From contig NC_021191.1 of the NCBI RefSeq assembly GCF_000389965.1, positions 1,675,501 through 1,739,500 of the forward strand: a DNA stretch of 64,000 nt, written 5' to 3'. This DNA comes from Actinoplanes sp. N902-109 (GTDB taxonomy: Bacteria > Actinomycetota > Actinomycetes > Mycobacteriales > Micromonosporaceae). The translations under genes and the position numbers were made by a program. The notes under the pieces were generated by a model, which saw only the letters and a program-made list of their open reading frames with translations, was not told the origin of the DNA and ran no database searches. How positions within the stretch are numbered: the stretch's first letter is position 1; each line of letters opens with the position of its first letter. Positions 55,801-59,158 of this stretch are shown one piece after another.

Positions 55801-56476
55801 GGCAAGCGGCCTCGCCTGGCAATTCGCCGGACTCAAGCGCTACCTGGGCGTACCGCTGATCGGTCTGCAGTCGCCGCTGCTCTCCGGTCTCGACCTCCCC
55901 CCGACCCTCGGTGAGCTGGCCGGGCAGCACGCCGACCGGATCGAAGCGGCGCATCCCACCGGCGCGATCCGCCTGCTCGGCTGGTCCTTCGGCGGCGCGC
56001 TGGCCCTCCGCGTAGCCACCGAGCTTCGGTCCCGGGAACGCGAGGTCACCTTCGTCGGCATGCTCGACGCCCGCCGCAACGCGGTGCAAACCTCCTCCAC
56101 AGTGGTCGGCCTGCTCACCGAAATGGGCTACGAGGTCCCGTCCCCGGCGCTGTCCCTACCCGAAGCAGTCTCCTTCGTCCGCGAAGCCGGCGGCGCGATC
56201 GCCGCCCTCACCGACGACCAGATCGCCTTGGTCCTCCGCAACTACCTGGAAAGTGACCGGCTGATGGCGTCGGCGACGTATGCGGCGTTCGACGGTGAGG
56301 TGCACTTCGTCGAGGCGGCAGTGCCGGAGCCGGGCTTCGCCGGACCAGGAGCCCCGGCCTGGCGCCCATTGCTCACCGACCTCACCGTCCATGAGGTGCC
56401 GGTCGGTCATTCGGAACTGTTGGACCCGGCAACGCTGGAACACCTCGGACCGCTGCTTGCCGCGGCGCTGAGGTGA
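34829..56476 (+). CDS. six-module hydroxamate-siderophore NRPS (exochelin type)
   Basis: A single 7215-residue nonribosomal peptide synthetase, 21.6 kb. Domain order: A-T-E / C-A-T / C-A-T-E / C-A-T-E / C-A-T / C-A-T-TE. It has no loading condensation domain. Pocket residues read by eye from core motifs A4-A6 (positions 235, 236, 239, 278, 299, 301, 322, 330, 331): A1 DINYWGGIG (acyl-hydroxyornithine as in coelichelin), A2 IDTLISSGD (beta-Ala-like), A3 and A5 DMENLGLIN (hydroxyornithine), A4 DFWNVGMVH (Thr), A6 DILQLGLVW (Gly). Carrier serines are about residues 539, 1963, 2978, 4449, 5860 and 6927; the thioesterase has GWSFGG near 7053 and a VGHS histidine near 7193. GGAGGTG precedes ATG 34829. 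The predicted product is an exochelin MS-like pentapeptide plus Gly, released by hydrolysis or cyclisation. The substrate calls are inference; frame and domains are certain. Confidence 0.95.
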   Translation: MTAGLQGIKDSLARWNNHTEPAGTSTVVDAFLARAARHPEALAVVAGETRLTYGELAGRVAALARQLRHRGIGPEDVVGVGMPRSAEMVIAVLGIMVAGGAFVPVDPAWPEQRREQVLAEADARLVLTASDIPDTVDDAPAVSIPGGRLAYVIFTSGSTGRPKGAMIRHEAIHERLRWQRDEILHFGPGDATLFKAPLSFDISVNEILLPLVSGGYVVVAEPGGERDPQYLLGLIATEGVTFVYLVSSMLDVLLQLAQGTHLLDGLRHVWCGGEVLTPELFERFRAQLSTTLYHGYGPAEATIGVSHVIYRDTAERIATSIGRPNPHTQLYVLDDNLTPVGPGVTGELYAAGFLLGRGYVNAPALTGSRFVANPFGGPGARMYRTGDLARWTGDGTLEFVGRADNQVKIRGMRLELEEVEAVASAHPAVRQAVVTVHDRHLIGYATRTADVTPDDLRAWCAGRLPEYMVPAAFVLLDAFPLTPNGKVDRRALPAPVRTATRSRPPRTPAEAQLCEVFATVLGLPAVGAEDDFFALGGDSIVAIAAVRAARRAGLPLRARDLFANPTPAALALTVTPAVPAGRPDPVPAVGVVPPTPILAWLAGVGNGLNGFFQAITLPLTGDPAPLIDALLAAHDILRAAIVTGASSDTGVVGAASGGGMGVGAGFGLDVRPVGALTAADVLRVGEDLEAAVARLGPEQLVACSWLPDRNELIVAVHHTIVDGVSLRVLAEDLRGGLPIAPAPTSFRQWATALHAVDFSADLDFWRSAVSVPPGPLPAIPDTIGTAGAAGAAATVATEETLTVELPADITDRLLGAVPAAIHGGVNDVLVAALALAVSPDEPFLLELEGHGREEDAVDLDLSRTVGWFTTLFPVPLDVTGRTPAAAVKAVKEQLRAVPRNGFSYGILRHLSGHTDLAVQPRVLFNYLGRFDGGEVVVERRDPRMPLPRTLEVNAVTTGGRLSAVFSWPGRVLSRARAQALADRWTAVLRELAFTDVSGHTPSDFPLVTLTQSEVDDLGPDVRDVLPLTPLQAGLYFHATYAPGTDPYVVQQLIHLDGPLDAERLRRAATALFDRHPNLAAAFRPTATGAVVAVLSGPVEAPWRQVVDGDVEAVAAAERAEPFDLSRPPGMRYALVRLADDRHVLVQTVHHIVADGWSVPLILDDLLSLYAGASLPPAPSFRDFLTHRGEGDPEAFARLLDGLTEPTLLAPAVTTPDMSGSAGSVSVAVDGAGVRAVAQRYGVTVGNVIAAAWGVLVGRVVGSGDVVFGSTVSGRGGDLPGLDRIAGLLINTVPARVRFHGSESFAEVLRRFAAGQREVVEHDQTSLARIQRRVGLPELFDTLVVIENYPVASAPTTGGLRIAGMDVIEAPHYPVTLMVKPGDTITVTLTHRLPAGIAARLLDQYVRVLTADAETPVAGLRLLPDEDRADVLARGKGEDAGQVLLVTDLVKTVDPAAIAIRTATPARGWAEMIYAELWARSGAVAAALQAAGVRRGDVVAVATKRTADLPVALLGVLRAGAACLPVDPGYPAARIEFMIEDAQPVCVLVDDAAHRSLPPHGLPVVRVRTARGEPANVRVGPLDAATVIYTSGSTGRPKAVVGTHGALANRLAWARAAWGGAVRVAKSSMSFIDGTTELLGGLVAGATVVLADEATAADGQALARLVGESGATQLLAVPSLAAVLAGTAPQHVAGLERWITSGEALDAGTVAALAAASPGAELVNSYGASENTGDVLAGTVTPGRTVTLGRVVPGTRILLLDTALEPVAPGAVGEIYVGGVQLARGYRGQGGATAARFVADPDEPGQRLYRTGDLGRWVGTEVEFLGRNDDQVKVNGHRVEPAEVEAALLRRLGVREAVAVARNRRSLHGYVVGEPGETLDPQALLATLRDELPAYLVPATVTVLDAVPLLPNGKRDRRALPDPAAGVATPPRTERERQVVARLAEVLGRTVGIHDDFFARGGDSISAIRLVNLLARDGLQLRTQDIFRTRTAAAIAASADGPVAEPVSPAEAAVWALSPLQQGVYYQATYAEGANTYIAQNVFDFDRRLDVAALELAFAALLDRHPTLRAAFVGEPFPQQHVSARVPAVVSVVEGDPERIAAEDRERPFDLTKPPLIRLTVVRDPDGTDRLLLTCHFLLWDGWSRELVLRELFALYDSRGARGVLPLDGPGFPDYLAWIAAQDRDASAAAWKAVLGEPTIVVPAAVGREPLLPERVLAALPTGVTTRLTEQARRAGVTLNSVLTAALGLVLGCRTGRGDVTFGSTVAGRPTEVPGIENVIGLFLNTVPVRVAATPWTTVADLARRAQQDRLDLAPHEYLGLGDIHRATGHDQLFDTLYVLQNFLADSTFDDLEAAQGIVDVQYTDTTHYPLTWVLTPGANLRVKLEHRPDVVPAAQAQEMVDQFVGVLRILADGLDIPAGAVPLGDPAALAAGRAAGRAAPALRTAAASAGPRVLAGRQADIPDMTVADLLAEQAARTPDLTALVSGDQRLTYAELDKRINAVARGLVERGAGPERIVALALPRGIDMVVALFAVLRAGAAYLPLDLDLPGERRQAMLDDARPLLVLSTLAGIESPDNSPLPVRVDLDRPAYVIYTSGSTGRPKGVVTPYRGLTNMQVNHRAEIFAPTVGRARAAGVERLRIAHTVSFSFDMSWEELLWLVEGHEVHVCDEELRRDATALVGYCREHGIDVINVTPTYAHHLFDEGLLDGHRMWLVLLGGEAVTDAVWSRLSDPGGPAGYNLYGPTEYTINTLGAGTDDSPTPTVGRPISNTAGHVLDDWLRPVPAGVVGELYIAGAGLARGYLHQPALTAARFVAGPGGSRLYRTGDLVRERPDGTLDFLGRSDDQVKIRGYRIELGEVESAVAAVPGVRQTAVVARDGKLHAYLVGQAGPAEVRAALLSRLPSYMVPSLYATVDALPLTVNGKLDVKALPPATPVLGATREPRDERERVLAGIYADVLGLPAVSIDDDFFAIGGDSISSIAVAGRARKAGLPLTPRDVFRRRSVQALAATLPATAAPVTAVPDDGLGPVELTPMLAETVKSATPLSHFYQSMAWHTPATLTRAELERILQALLDRHDLLRASFRHPSAARDSRPLGALGGGAGVGGQAGGVLHVPAPGLRAAGLITEGPIDEQAEVARLDPANGIMLRAAWDGRRLLLVIHHLVIDGVSWRIITEDLARAASGRPLEPVGASFRTFAATRRTFAGQEDFWRATLAEPRPLLGTRPADPAIDTAATVRSITVTLPPEVTVPLLTTAPAAIHGGADDILLTALAVAVNRWRTTPARTAPDKPDAPGAVPTEPVLVSLEGHGRGGDLDLSRTVGWFTAIHPVRLDPGSTTDLGVAVRAVKEQLRAVPSDGLGYGSLRWLRDLDFGPAPEILFNYLGRFGAGAAGDWAQAAPLREGVDPANPAMPLEINASVTGDTFEATLSWPTGLFAADRIVALAEHWTAVLRELAGADISGHTPSDFPLVTLTQDDVDTFADASDVLPLLPLQEGMYFHSVVSEVDTYAVQQIAELTGEVDPDRLRAAVATAVRRHDALRASFRELRDGRIVQVIAAEVEVPFRYVDATTEAPDATTEAPDAATEAPDAVAEKSGAAAALLERVAREELERPFDLARPPVLRYALVSLSRTDHRLIETMHHILADGWSYPLVFSDVVAAYRGEELAPPAATFRDHVESVVTRDREAARAAWTTALTGVVPAVLYPGITTVSQHDSAFAYVDRADALSRVTRRHGITVSTLIHGAWGLVLGRLLGRDRVVFGSTVSGRGGDLPGVESIVGLLINTVPVPMSWQPGEMLADVLHRLQEQQTDVLDVQQVGLAELNRLAGVRQLFDTMVVVENFPPVDPGDAHGLGVRGFTGTDSPHYPVSLVAFPGERLTLEIKYDGAVGEAAARRLAAHVAMVIEQLIDDLDRPVAALRLAAVPEPVLDLSVARPGALAVDDVTYAELEARANQLAHELIARGVRPESRVAVRLPRGVDLVVALLAVVKAGGCYVPVDAAAPAARQEYILSDAEPVCVIGEGGIAVAAPGRPVTRPEVALSGANAAYVIYTSGSTGKPKGVVVTHHDVRALFAAAGRMFRFGPEDVWTMFHSSAFDFSVWELWGPLLHGGRLVVVPQDVARDPQRFRELLRDQRVTVLNQTPSAFYPLIEADADQPDRLPVRYVVLGGEALDPSRLAPWFERNPTPSLVNMYGITETTVHVSFRLLDPADVTRPSVIGTALPGLTVHVLDAHLQPVPEGVTGEMYVAGEQLARGYLDRPGLTASRFVANPFGPGRLYRSGDLARWDNGELVYRGRSDHQVKVRGYRVEPGEIEAALLTLPGIANTTVVVRDGKLVAYLVARTGSRPDEEAIRTHLTTVLPDYMVPSAFVELSALPLTVNGKLDTAALPAPPRQLPAAPGAGGAGGPGAAGVEGVAAGESPELASLRRLFAEVLGFDVVPADGDFFVLGGDSIVAIQLVNRAKRTGLKLSPRDVFLHRTPVALAAEAATRQPGIPGPAVRADGASGAAQAPGRGDGVGEVPLLPIVHRLAELGGGINRLHQADLLRTPGDATADRLRAALEQLVAHHDALRLRLSRPAPMLWSQEITATGSVALTTVDGSDPGIVKPAAEQAVARLDPDAGRVFEAVFFPGLRRLLLVAHHLVVDGVSWHILIGDLRRAYESNGLDPVGTSLRGFARGLSEEAGTAARMGEFARWQAVLAPGGELDPAAVTSGLTVGRTRDHEVVVPVDPAVLTGDVTATLLGALHRAINRWRRTDGELVVDLERHGREGDADLSRTVGWFTSIAPVRLPFPPDMSDRPGSESAGVDDGLGFGLLRYVNPRSAAALARLGTPQVLFNYLGRFVDEAGDWSSAPEDIRVRPDEDLGTPYLLEVNVAARGNELHATLTYADEGLGLAATKEIASGWAAELAPTEKTEPAPADQQLWPMSPLQEGLYFQAKLAGAADVYLAQNAFDVAYRLDVAALQRAFATVLQVHPAARLAFTDEGAVLRREVPVHVEVVEDPADPDAVPAADRTRPFDLAEAPLARLTVIRLPDGRDRLLFTYHLLLWDGWSRELVLRDLFGAYAGRAIQPPSASFTDYLAWIARQDAAAAGQAWARELAGAEPTILYPAAAGTDPVPATSLAARFTEDETARLTALARTAGVTLNAVLSTALGLVLSHATGRPEAVFGTTVAGRPTELDGIEDVVGVFLNTVPQRVSFAAAEPMGEVLRRVQERRVEMMPHEYVGLGDIQRATGNKQLFDSLYVLQNFLDDDTFDNLEAEHGIVGVTAVDATHYPLTWVATPGRELRIRLEYRSDVVPAAEARALLDRLRAVLLAFDPEASPAAHDLPAPPPQAGTVADIPDMTIAEMLAEQAARTPAGAALTHDGTTLSYAELDGRVSAVARGLRRRGAGPETIVGLALPRGIDMVVALFAVLRAGAAYLPLDLDLPEERRQAMVADAQPVFVLDSLNGLAEETGEPWLADFAPGIPGRLDRPAYVIYTSGSTGRPKGVVTPYRGLTNMQVNHRAAIFGPTIAAAGGRVLTIAHTVSFSFDMSWEELLWLVEGHHVHVADEELRRDGRALVGYCAEHRVDVVNLTPTYAQALLDEGLLDGDHRPCLVLLGGEAVSEKLWSTLRDTPGVAGYNLYGPTEYTINTLGGGTADSATATVGKPIFNTVGHVLDGWLRPVPPGVAGELYVAGAGLARGYLNRPGLTASRFVAGPGGTRLYRTGDLVRRRPDGNLDFLGRTDDQVKIRGYRIELGEVETAVSAVPGVRQSAVVARDGQLHAYLVGQVRPADVRASVMSVLPAYMVPALYATVDALPLTVNGKLDIAALPPAGPVTTPSRPPADDRERRLCELFADVLGLPAFGVEDDFFDAGGHSLSALRLLGRIRTELGGDLTLRALFDARTPERLARTTSGPARAALTAGARPDVLPLSPAQQRLWLLDQLDPGSSAYNYPVLVRLAGHPDADALARALADVVNRHEVLRTVIRSAAQHILPEIDALRVTVLPPQAPPPAPLPPDSSGPAGHPLPATASSSSAVPSSSAVPSSSAVPSSSAVPSSSAVPSSSAVPSSSAVPSSSVVPSSSVVPSSSVASSSSAALDEFLRRPFDLGAELPIRAAVLDEGSSTVLALVLHHIAMDEWSDRPLLRDLDDAYRARIAGRAPAWEPLPVQYADYVLALPPVDGSYWASALAGVPDEIALPADGPRTVAKKPAGTVSASLPAELMNRLRDGARAESASLFMALHAALATLLARHGAGTDVPIGSPASGRGDAALDELVGFFVNTVVLRADLSGDPTFAELVRRVRAADLAAFEHADVPFQQVVELINPPRVPGRNPLFQVMIGYFHRPADGGTLLGLPALEAPPFAADPKVDLNVTFIDGGADGVTVTCEYDVDRFSAATAARLLGRLEVLLQAFAADPEVPVFRASLLTDADKSDLSGWQTSAAPGIPDKGVSGGGLVVEGRGYSAAELDAASDSLAAALVARGVGPDSIVGIHLPRSAELVVSVLAVHKAGAAYLPLDPAFPAARRAFMVDDTRPAVIIDAAFLEDKAFLDTVTPAAFTPVVAAPEHAAYVIYTSGSTGGPKGVVVTRRNLESFLAAFPLRAGERLLAVTTLAFDISVLEILGTLRAGGTVVLASPAEVRDPRLLTALIERHDITAIQATPALWASVLEASDADLSGVRALVGGEALPASLAADLRSRTAGVVNLYGPTEVTVWATTTAVDEHWNGSIGTPLPAVTAVVLDDHLQPVPPGVTGELYLGGPQVTRGYHGRPALTASRFVAAPDGARWYRTGDLARWRAGRLDYLGRTDHQVKVRGFRIELEEIEAVALSHPDVTRAVVVARADRLVAFLTVTPSFTRAALTSLWESALPAYMIPAVVQILTDLPLTPNGKVDRTALPAVPVPAAPPSETPRSRTETAVSRLVASVLGVPSVGVHDDFFALGGHSLLLVRLATALRTDLGVDIPVSRLFTAPTVAGVARLLDGGAPAGDALAPVLHLAAGHGDPLFCVAPASGLAWQFAGLKRYLGVPLIGLQSPLLSGLDLPPTLGELAGQHADRIEAAHPTGAIRLLGWSFGGALALRVATELRSREREVTFVGMLDARRNAVQTSSTVVGLLTEMGYEVPSPALSLPEAVSFVREAGGAIAALTDDQIALVLRNYLESDRLMASATYAAFDGEVHFVEAAVPEPGFAGPGAPAWRPLLTDLTVHEVPVGHSELLDPATLEHLGPLLAAALR
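37890..40845 (+). other. NRPS module 2: C-A(beta-Ala-like)-T
   Basis: Residues about 1021-2006. C domain with HHIVADG near 1148. The A domain is divergent: SFIDGTTELLG in place of SFDxSVWE, and YGASENTGD in place of YGPTE. This puts Ile at 235 and Asp at 236, as in beta-alanine pockets (VDWVISLAD). The carrier has GGDSI, a type that usually precedes E, yet no E domain follows. Confidence 0.7.
40855..45250 (+). other. NRPS module 3: C-A(hOrn)-T-E
   Basis: Residues about 2010-3474. The C-domain motif is HFLLWDGW near 2134 rather than HHxxxDG. The A pocket DMENLGLIN equals the hydroxyornithine code of coelichelin module 3. Carrier GGDSI near 2978; epimerase HHLVIDG near 3161. Predicted D-hydroxyornithine. 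Confidence 0.8.
45275..49560 (+). other. NRPS module 4: C-A(Thr)-T-E
   Basis: Residues about 3483-4911. C motif HHILADG near 3640, with a three-copy DATTEAP repeat in its N-lobe. A pocket DFWNVGMVH is one conservative change from the Thr code DFWNIGMVH. Epimerase HHLVVDG near 4638. Epimerising L-Thr gives D-allo-Thr. Confidence 0.82.
45526..45594. repeat. 21-bp tandem repeat in NRPS C4
   Basis: Three copies and a partial fourth of GACGCCACGACGGAAGCCCCC, in frame (DATTEAP), inserted in the N-lobe of the fourth module's condensation domain between YVDATTE and VAEKSG. Confidence 0.93.
49580..52540 (+). other. NRPS module 5: C-A(hOrn)-T
   Basis: Residues about 4918-5904. C motif HLLLWDGW near 5041. 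The A domain is nearly identical to that of module 3, with the same DMENLGLIN pocket. Carrier GGHSL near 5860, not followed by E, so L-hydroxyornithine is predicted. Confidence 0.8.
52555..56476 (+). other. NRPS module 6: C-A(Gly)-T-TE
   Basis: Residues about 5910-7215. An LCL-type C domain (HHIAMDEW near 6115) with a ~60-residue Ser-rich repeat insert. A pocket DILQLGLVW resembles Gly codes (DILQLGLIW). Carrier GGHSL near 6927, then a type I thioesterase with GWSFGG and a C-terminal VGHSELL. Confidence 0.75.
52874..53050. repeat. 18-bp tandem repeat in NRPS C6
   Basis: Nine in-frame copies of TCCTCGTCYGYGGTGCCG encoding SSS(A/V)VP, plus a partial tenth, inside the last condensation domain. 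It adds a flexible Ser-rich loop before FDLGAELPIRAAVLDE. Confidence 0.95.
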
Positions 56477-56613
56477 CATTTTTTCAGGTCGCTGCTCCCG
56501 GCGGAGAGGTTGCCGTGCCGGCAGGCTGAGATTTTCCTTCACCCACTTGTTGACGCTTGATGTTGGGTAAATTCTGGGGAGGAGAACTTGTTAATTACCC
56601 GGTGGAGAAGTGA

Positions 56614-56862
56614 ATGCTCAGAATATCCCGGCGCTTGGGGACAGCTCCCGCTCAGCGTGGCAGCATCTCGAACGCTACCTGTCCGGACGTTTTTGAGCTC
56701 GTGGACGGCGACTTCGCCGTCATCGGTAAGGACGTGACCGAAGAACTGAGGGGCGAACTGCCGCCTGACGCCGGGGTGGCTGACTACGAGCGAATCGTCG
56801 TCGTCCCCCGGCAGACGCTGATCGATGCGCTGGCTGACCTTTCCGAAAGCCTCTCGGCTTAG
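56614..56862 (+). CDS. small paralogous protein 1 downstream of the NRPS
   Basis: 82 residues, MLRISRRLGTAPAQRGS, then ATCPDVFELVDGDFAVIGKD and ERIVVVPRQTLIDAL. It shares the frame RRLGxAPxxRGS...NATCPDxFEL.DG.FAxIGxDVT with the next gene. A ribosome binding site GGTGGAGAAG precedes ATG 56614. The single Cys sits in a conserved TCPD. Similar small actinomycete proteins are of unknown function. The upstream 137 bp is unusually AT-rich (TTGACG, TAAATT), and the gene seems independent of the NRPS. Confidence 0.82.
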   Translation: MLRISRRLGTAPAQRGSISNATCPDVFELVDGDFAVIGKDVTEELRGELPPDAGVADYERIVVVPRQTLIDALADLSESLSA

Positions 56863-56903
56863 ATCGAACGGTTTCCATTGAGGGTGGCCAAGCCGGCCAG
56901 GTC

Positions 56904-56920
56904 AGCCACCTTCGGTGGTT
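56904..56920 (+). terminator. short hairpin terminator between the small paralogues
   Basis: AGCCACC-TTC-GGTGGTT, a seven-base stem with one G-T pair and a UUCG-type tight loop, 41 bases after the first small gene. Lower confidence because no T-run follows. Confidence 0.5.
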
Positions 56921-56994
56921 TCCGCGCGTCGCCTGCGTCGCCTTGTCGCCTCATGTACCGTTATGGTAACGAGCCGTGAGGAGGGAGGAGCGGA

Positions 56995-57222
56995 GTGAAA
57001 ATACGTCGACGTCTGGGAAAGGCGCCGCATGAACGCGGCAGCCTCAACAACGCCACCTGTCCGGACATCTTCGAACTGAGCGACGGGCGGTTCGCCATCA
57101 TCGGGACCGACGTGACCGATCAGCTGGCCGGCAACGGTCCACAGGTTGGTGGCGCCGAGCGCATCGTGGTGATCACCCGGGACACCCTCCTTGCGGCCCG
57201 GGGTGACATTCCCAGCGTCTGA
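56995..57222 (+). CDS. small paralogous protein 2 downstream of the NRPS
   Basis: 75 residues starting at GTG 56995, after GAGGGAGGAG. The sequence VKIRRRLGKAPHERGS, then NATCPDIFELSDGRFAIIGTD and ERIVVITRDTLLAA, is clearly homologous to the 82-residue protein before it. The tandem arrangement suggests duplication. The stop lies three bases from the stop of the convergent DUF6082 gene. Function unknown. Confidence 0.82.
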   Translation: MKIRRRLGKAPHERGSLNNATCPDIFELSDGRFAIIGTDVTDQLAGNGPQVGGAERIVVITRDTLLAARGDIPSV

Positions 57223-57225
57223 CGG

Positions 57226-57960
57226 TCAGGCCGCGTGTGCCTGCGGGTTCTCCGGCACCAGCGACGGCACGGGGATCTCGCGCTCGTACCGGGCGACCAC
57301 CTTCTCGTACTCGGCGCAGATCTTGTCCACCCGTTGGGCGAAGGCGAATTCCGTGCTCTGCGGGTCGAGCTGATGCCGCGCACCCTCCGCCGCATTCCAG
57401 TAGTTCCGCATGATGGGGTTCGAGAACAGATAGCGCATGCTTTCGATGATGGAGGCGTCCGAATGGTTCTCGGACTGCAGGGCGCGTAACTGAAACGAAT
57501 AGATCAGATTGGCGTACAGATACTGCCGGTTGGTGGCGGCGGACAGTCCCGGGTCGAACGCCGGCCATACCTTGGCGAGTTCCTCGTCGTCCATGCTCAT
57601 CTTGATCAGTTGCTGGTGCAGCATGCCGAGATTGGCGTGCGAGGTGCGCCGCAGCTCGACATGATTGTGGATCAGGAATTGCCGCTGCCGTTCGAACTCC
57701 GCCTTGTTCTGGCGCGCGGTGATCACGACGGCGAGCAGCGCGAGACTGCTGACGATCGAGCTCAGGACGCCGAAGGTCTGCCCGACGTCACTCCATCGTT
57801 GCCACTCGTTGGTCCCACCCTGCCGGCCCAGGGCGGCGGCGAGGCCGACGCCGGCCAGCAACGTGGTGGCCACCACCGCCGAGACAATCGCGATCCAAGT
57901 CAGGATGCGGCCCGGGGACACATTCCTACGGGTGTCGTCGCTCCTCGCTTTTTGTGTCAT
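57226..57960 (-). CDS. DUF6082-like membrane protein
   Basis: A 244-residue protein with two N-terminal membrane segments (WIAIVSAVVATTLLAGVGLA and VLSSIVSSLALLAVVITARQ), then a helical cytoplasmic domain. The domain contains FLIHNHVELRRTSHANLGML and a YLYANLIYSFQLR, RYLFSNPIMRNYWNAA series typical of the DUF6082 group. ATG 57960 (MTQKARSDD) is used; upstream extension is unlikely. Function unknown; members are frequent in Streptomyces and Micromonosporaceae accessory DNA. Confidence 0.82.
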   Translation of the reverse strand: MTQKARSDDTRRNVSPGRILTWIAIVSAVVATTLLAGVGLAAALGRQGGTNEWQRWSDVGQTFGVLSSIVSSLALLAVVITARQNKAEFERQRQFLIHNHVELRRTSHANLGMLHQQLIKMSMDDEELAKVWPAFDPGLSAATNRQYLYANLIYSFQLRALQSENHSDASIIESMRYLFSNPIMRNYWNAAEGARHQLDPQSTEFAFAQRVDKICAEYEKVVARYEREIPVPSLVPENPQAHAA

Positions 57961-58102
57961 GTGGTCACGACCTCGGGCTGGTAGTACGGGAGATGACAGG
58001 CGGGCACTTTCCGCAATCTTGACAATCCATGTTCCCCGGTCCTGTCCAGATTGCGCTACTGCCCGTGCGTGAATGAGTCGCATTGCGTGTGCCGTTTTTT
58101 CT

Positions 58103-58142
58103 GCCACCTGTCAGCGTGCCTTTTGGCCGCTGACCAGGTGGC
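58103..58142. other. large imperfect inverted repeat before the lipoprotein gene
   Basis: GCCACCTG-TCAGCG pairs with CGCTGA-C-CAGGTGGC, a 14-bp stem with one bulged base and an 11-base loop. A T6 run precedes it on the plus strand, so it is not a standard terminator in either direction. It could be an operator or an RNA structure in a leader; unresolved. Confidence 0.5.
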
Positions 58143-58219
58143 AGATCAACCGCTGAACCGATCTGCGCCGTCGGCCGTGTGGGTGGCATCGAGTCGAAGA
58201 GCTTGGAAGGGGCGCTGCC

Positions 58220-59158
58220 ATGCGATCCTCGCGAATGGTTCCTTTTGCCGCGCTTGCCGTGGGAGGCGTGCTGCTGGTGGCGGGCTGTGGCACGGAGGAG
58301 CCGGCCGCCCCCGTCGCGAAGGCGCCCAACTCGGCCGGTGAGGGTGGGGGTGCGCCGGCCGGGCCGGTCGTGCGGAACGGCACCGCCAGGACCAGCAATG
58401 CCCTTCAGGGCACCGGGGACTGGGCGGCGGCTCCTGGGGCGGAGGCGGAGAAGTGGGTGCAGCTCACCGCGACCCGGCTGGACGGCGTCGGGGAGGTTCT
58501 GGTCAACGGGGCCGGGCTCACCCTGTACCGCTTCGACGAGGACAGTGCCGAGCCGGCCAAGGCGACCTGCAACGACGCTTGTGCCGGCAAGTGGCCGCCG
58601 GTGACGGTGCAGGCCGGGGGCAAGGTTTTTCTGGCCGGTGTCGCCGCGGACGATGTCGGGTTCGTGCAACGCGATGACGGCAAGCTGCAGGTCACCGTCG
58701 GGGGATGGCCGGTGTACCGGTTCGCCAAGGATGTCAGGGGTGGCGATGTCAAGGGCCAGGGCGTGGGCAACACCTGGTTCGGGGTACGGCCGGACGGCGG
58801 CAAGGCCGGTCAGGACGCCGAGCCCGTGGAGAAACAGCCGCGGGACGGGCAGCGGAGCACGCCGGCCAAGCGCGTGGTGCTGTTCAGCGGGTTCTCCTTC
58901 AACGTCTTCGACGAGGATGCCGCTTCTCAGGTGATCGAGGCCGGGACCGTACCCGACGGGGGTTGTGTCAATGCGCTGGATCCGGGCACCGCGTCCTCGA
59001 TCGCTTTCGACGGGCTGGTCAAGATCTGGAGCGGGCCGGACTGCACCGGGGAGTCCAAGCAGCTCGGCGCCGTGGATGCCGAGAATGTCGGGGGCATCGC
59101 CGATCTTCGCGACATCGATTTCAACAACACGATCCAGTCAGTGAAGCTGCCGCAGTAG
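58220..59158 (+). CDS. secreted-repeat lipoprotein
   Basis: A 312-residue lipoprotein. The signal peptide ends with lipobox LLVAGC. Two copies of the 'secreted repeat of unknown function' (Yx(F/W/Y)xxD type) follow: LTLYRFDEDSAEPAKATCND, then CAGKWPPV, and WPVYRFAKDVRGGDVKGQG further on. The C-terminal ~100 residues (about 215-312) form a separate beta-rich region with two Cys (GGCVNALDPG and GPDCTGESK) like SCP/beta-gamma-crystallin-type folds, but this is uncertain. Probably membrane-anchored on the outer face. Its last 21 bases overlap the convergent DUF3040 gene. Confidence 0.88.
   Translation: MRSSRMVPFAALAVGGVLLVAGCGTEEPAAPVAKAPNSAGEGGGAPAGPVVRNGTARTSNALQGTGDWAAAPGAEAEKWVQLTATRLDGVGEVLVNGAGLTLYRFDEDSAEPAKATCNDACAGKWPPVTVQAGGKVFLAGVAADDVGFVQRDDGKLQVTVGGWPVYRFAKDVRGGDVKGQGVGNTWFGVRPDGGKAGQDAEPVEKQPRDGQRSTPAKRVVLFSGFSFNVFDEDAASQVIEAGTVPDGGCVNALDPGTASSIAFDGLVKIWSGPDCTGESKQLGAVDAENVGGIADLRDIDFNNTIQSVKLPQ

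Noticed and set aside
56511..56523. TGCCG-TGC-CGGCA after the NRPS stop as a terminator
   Set aside because: A five-base stem is too short to support, although TTTT follows about 11 bases later.
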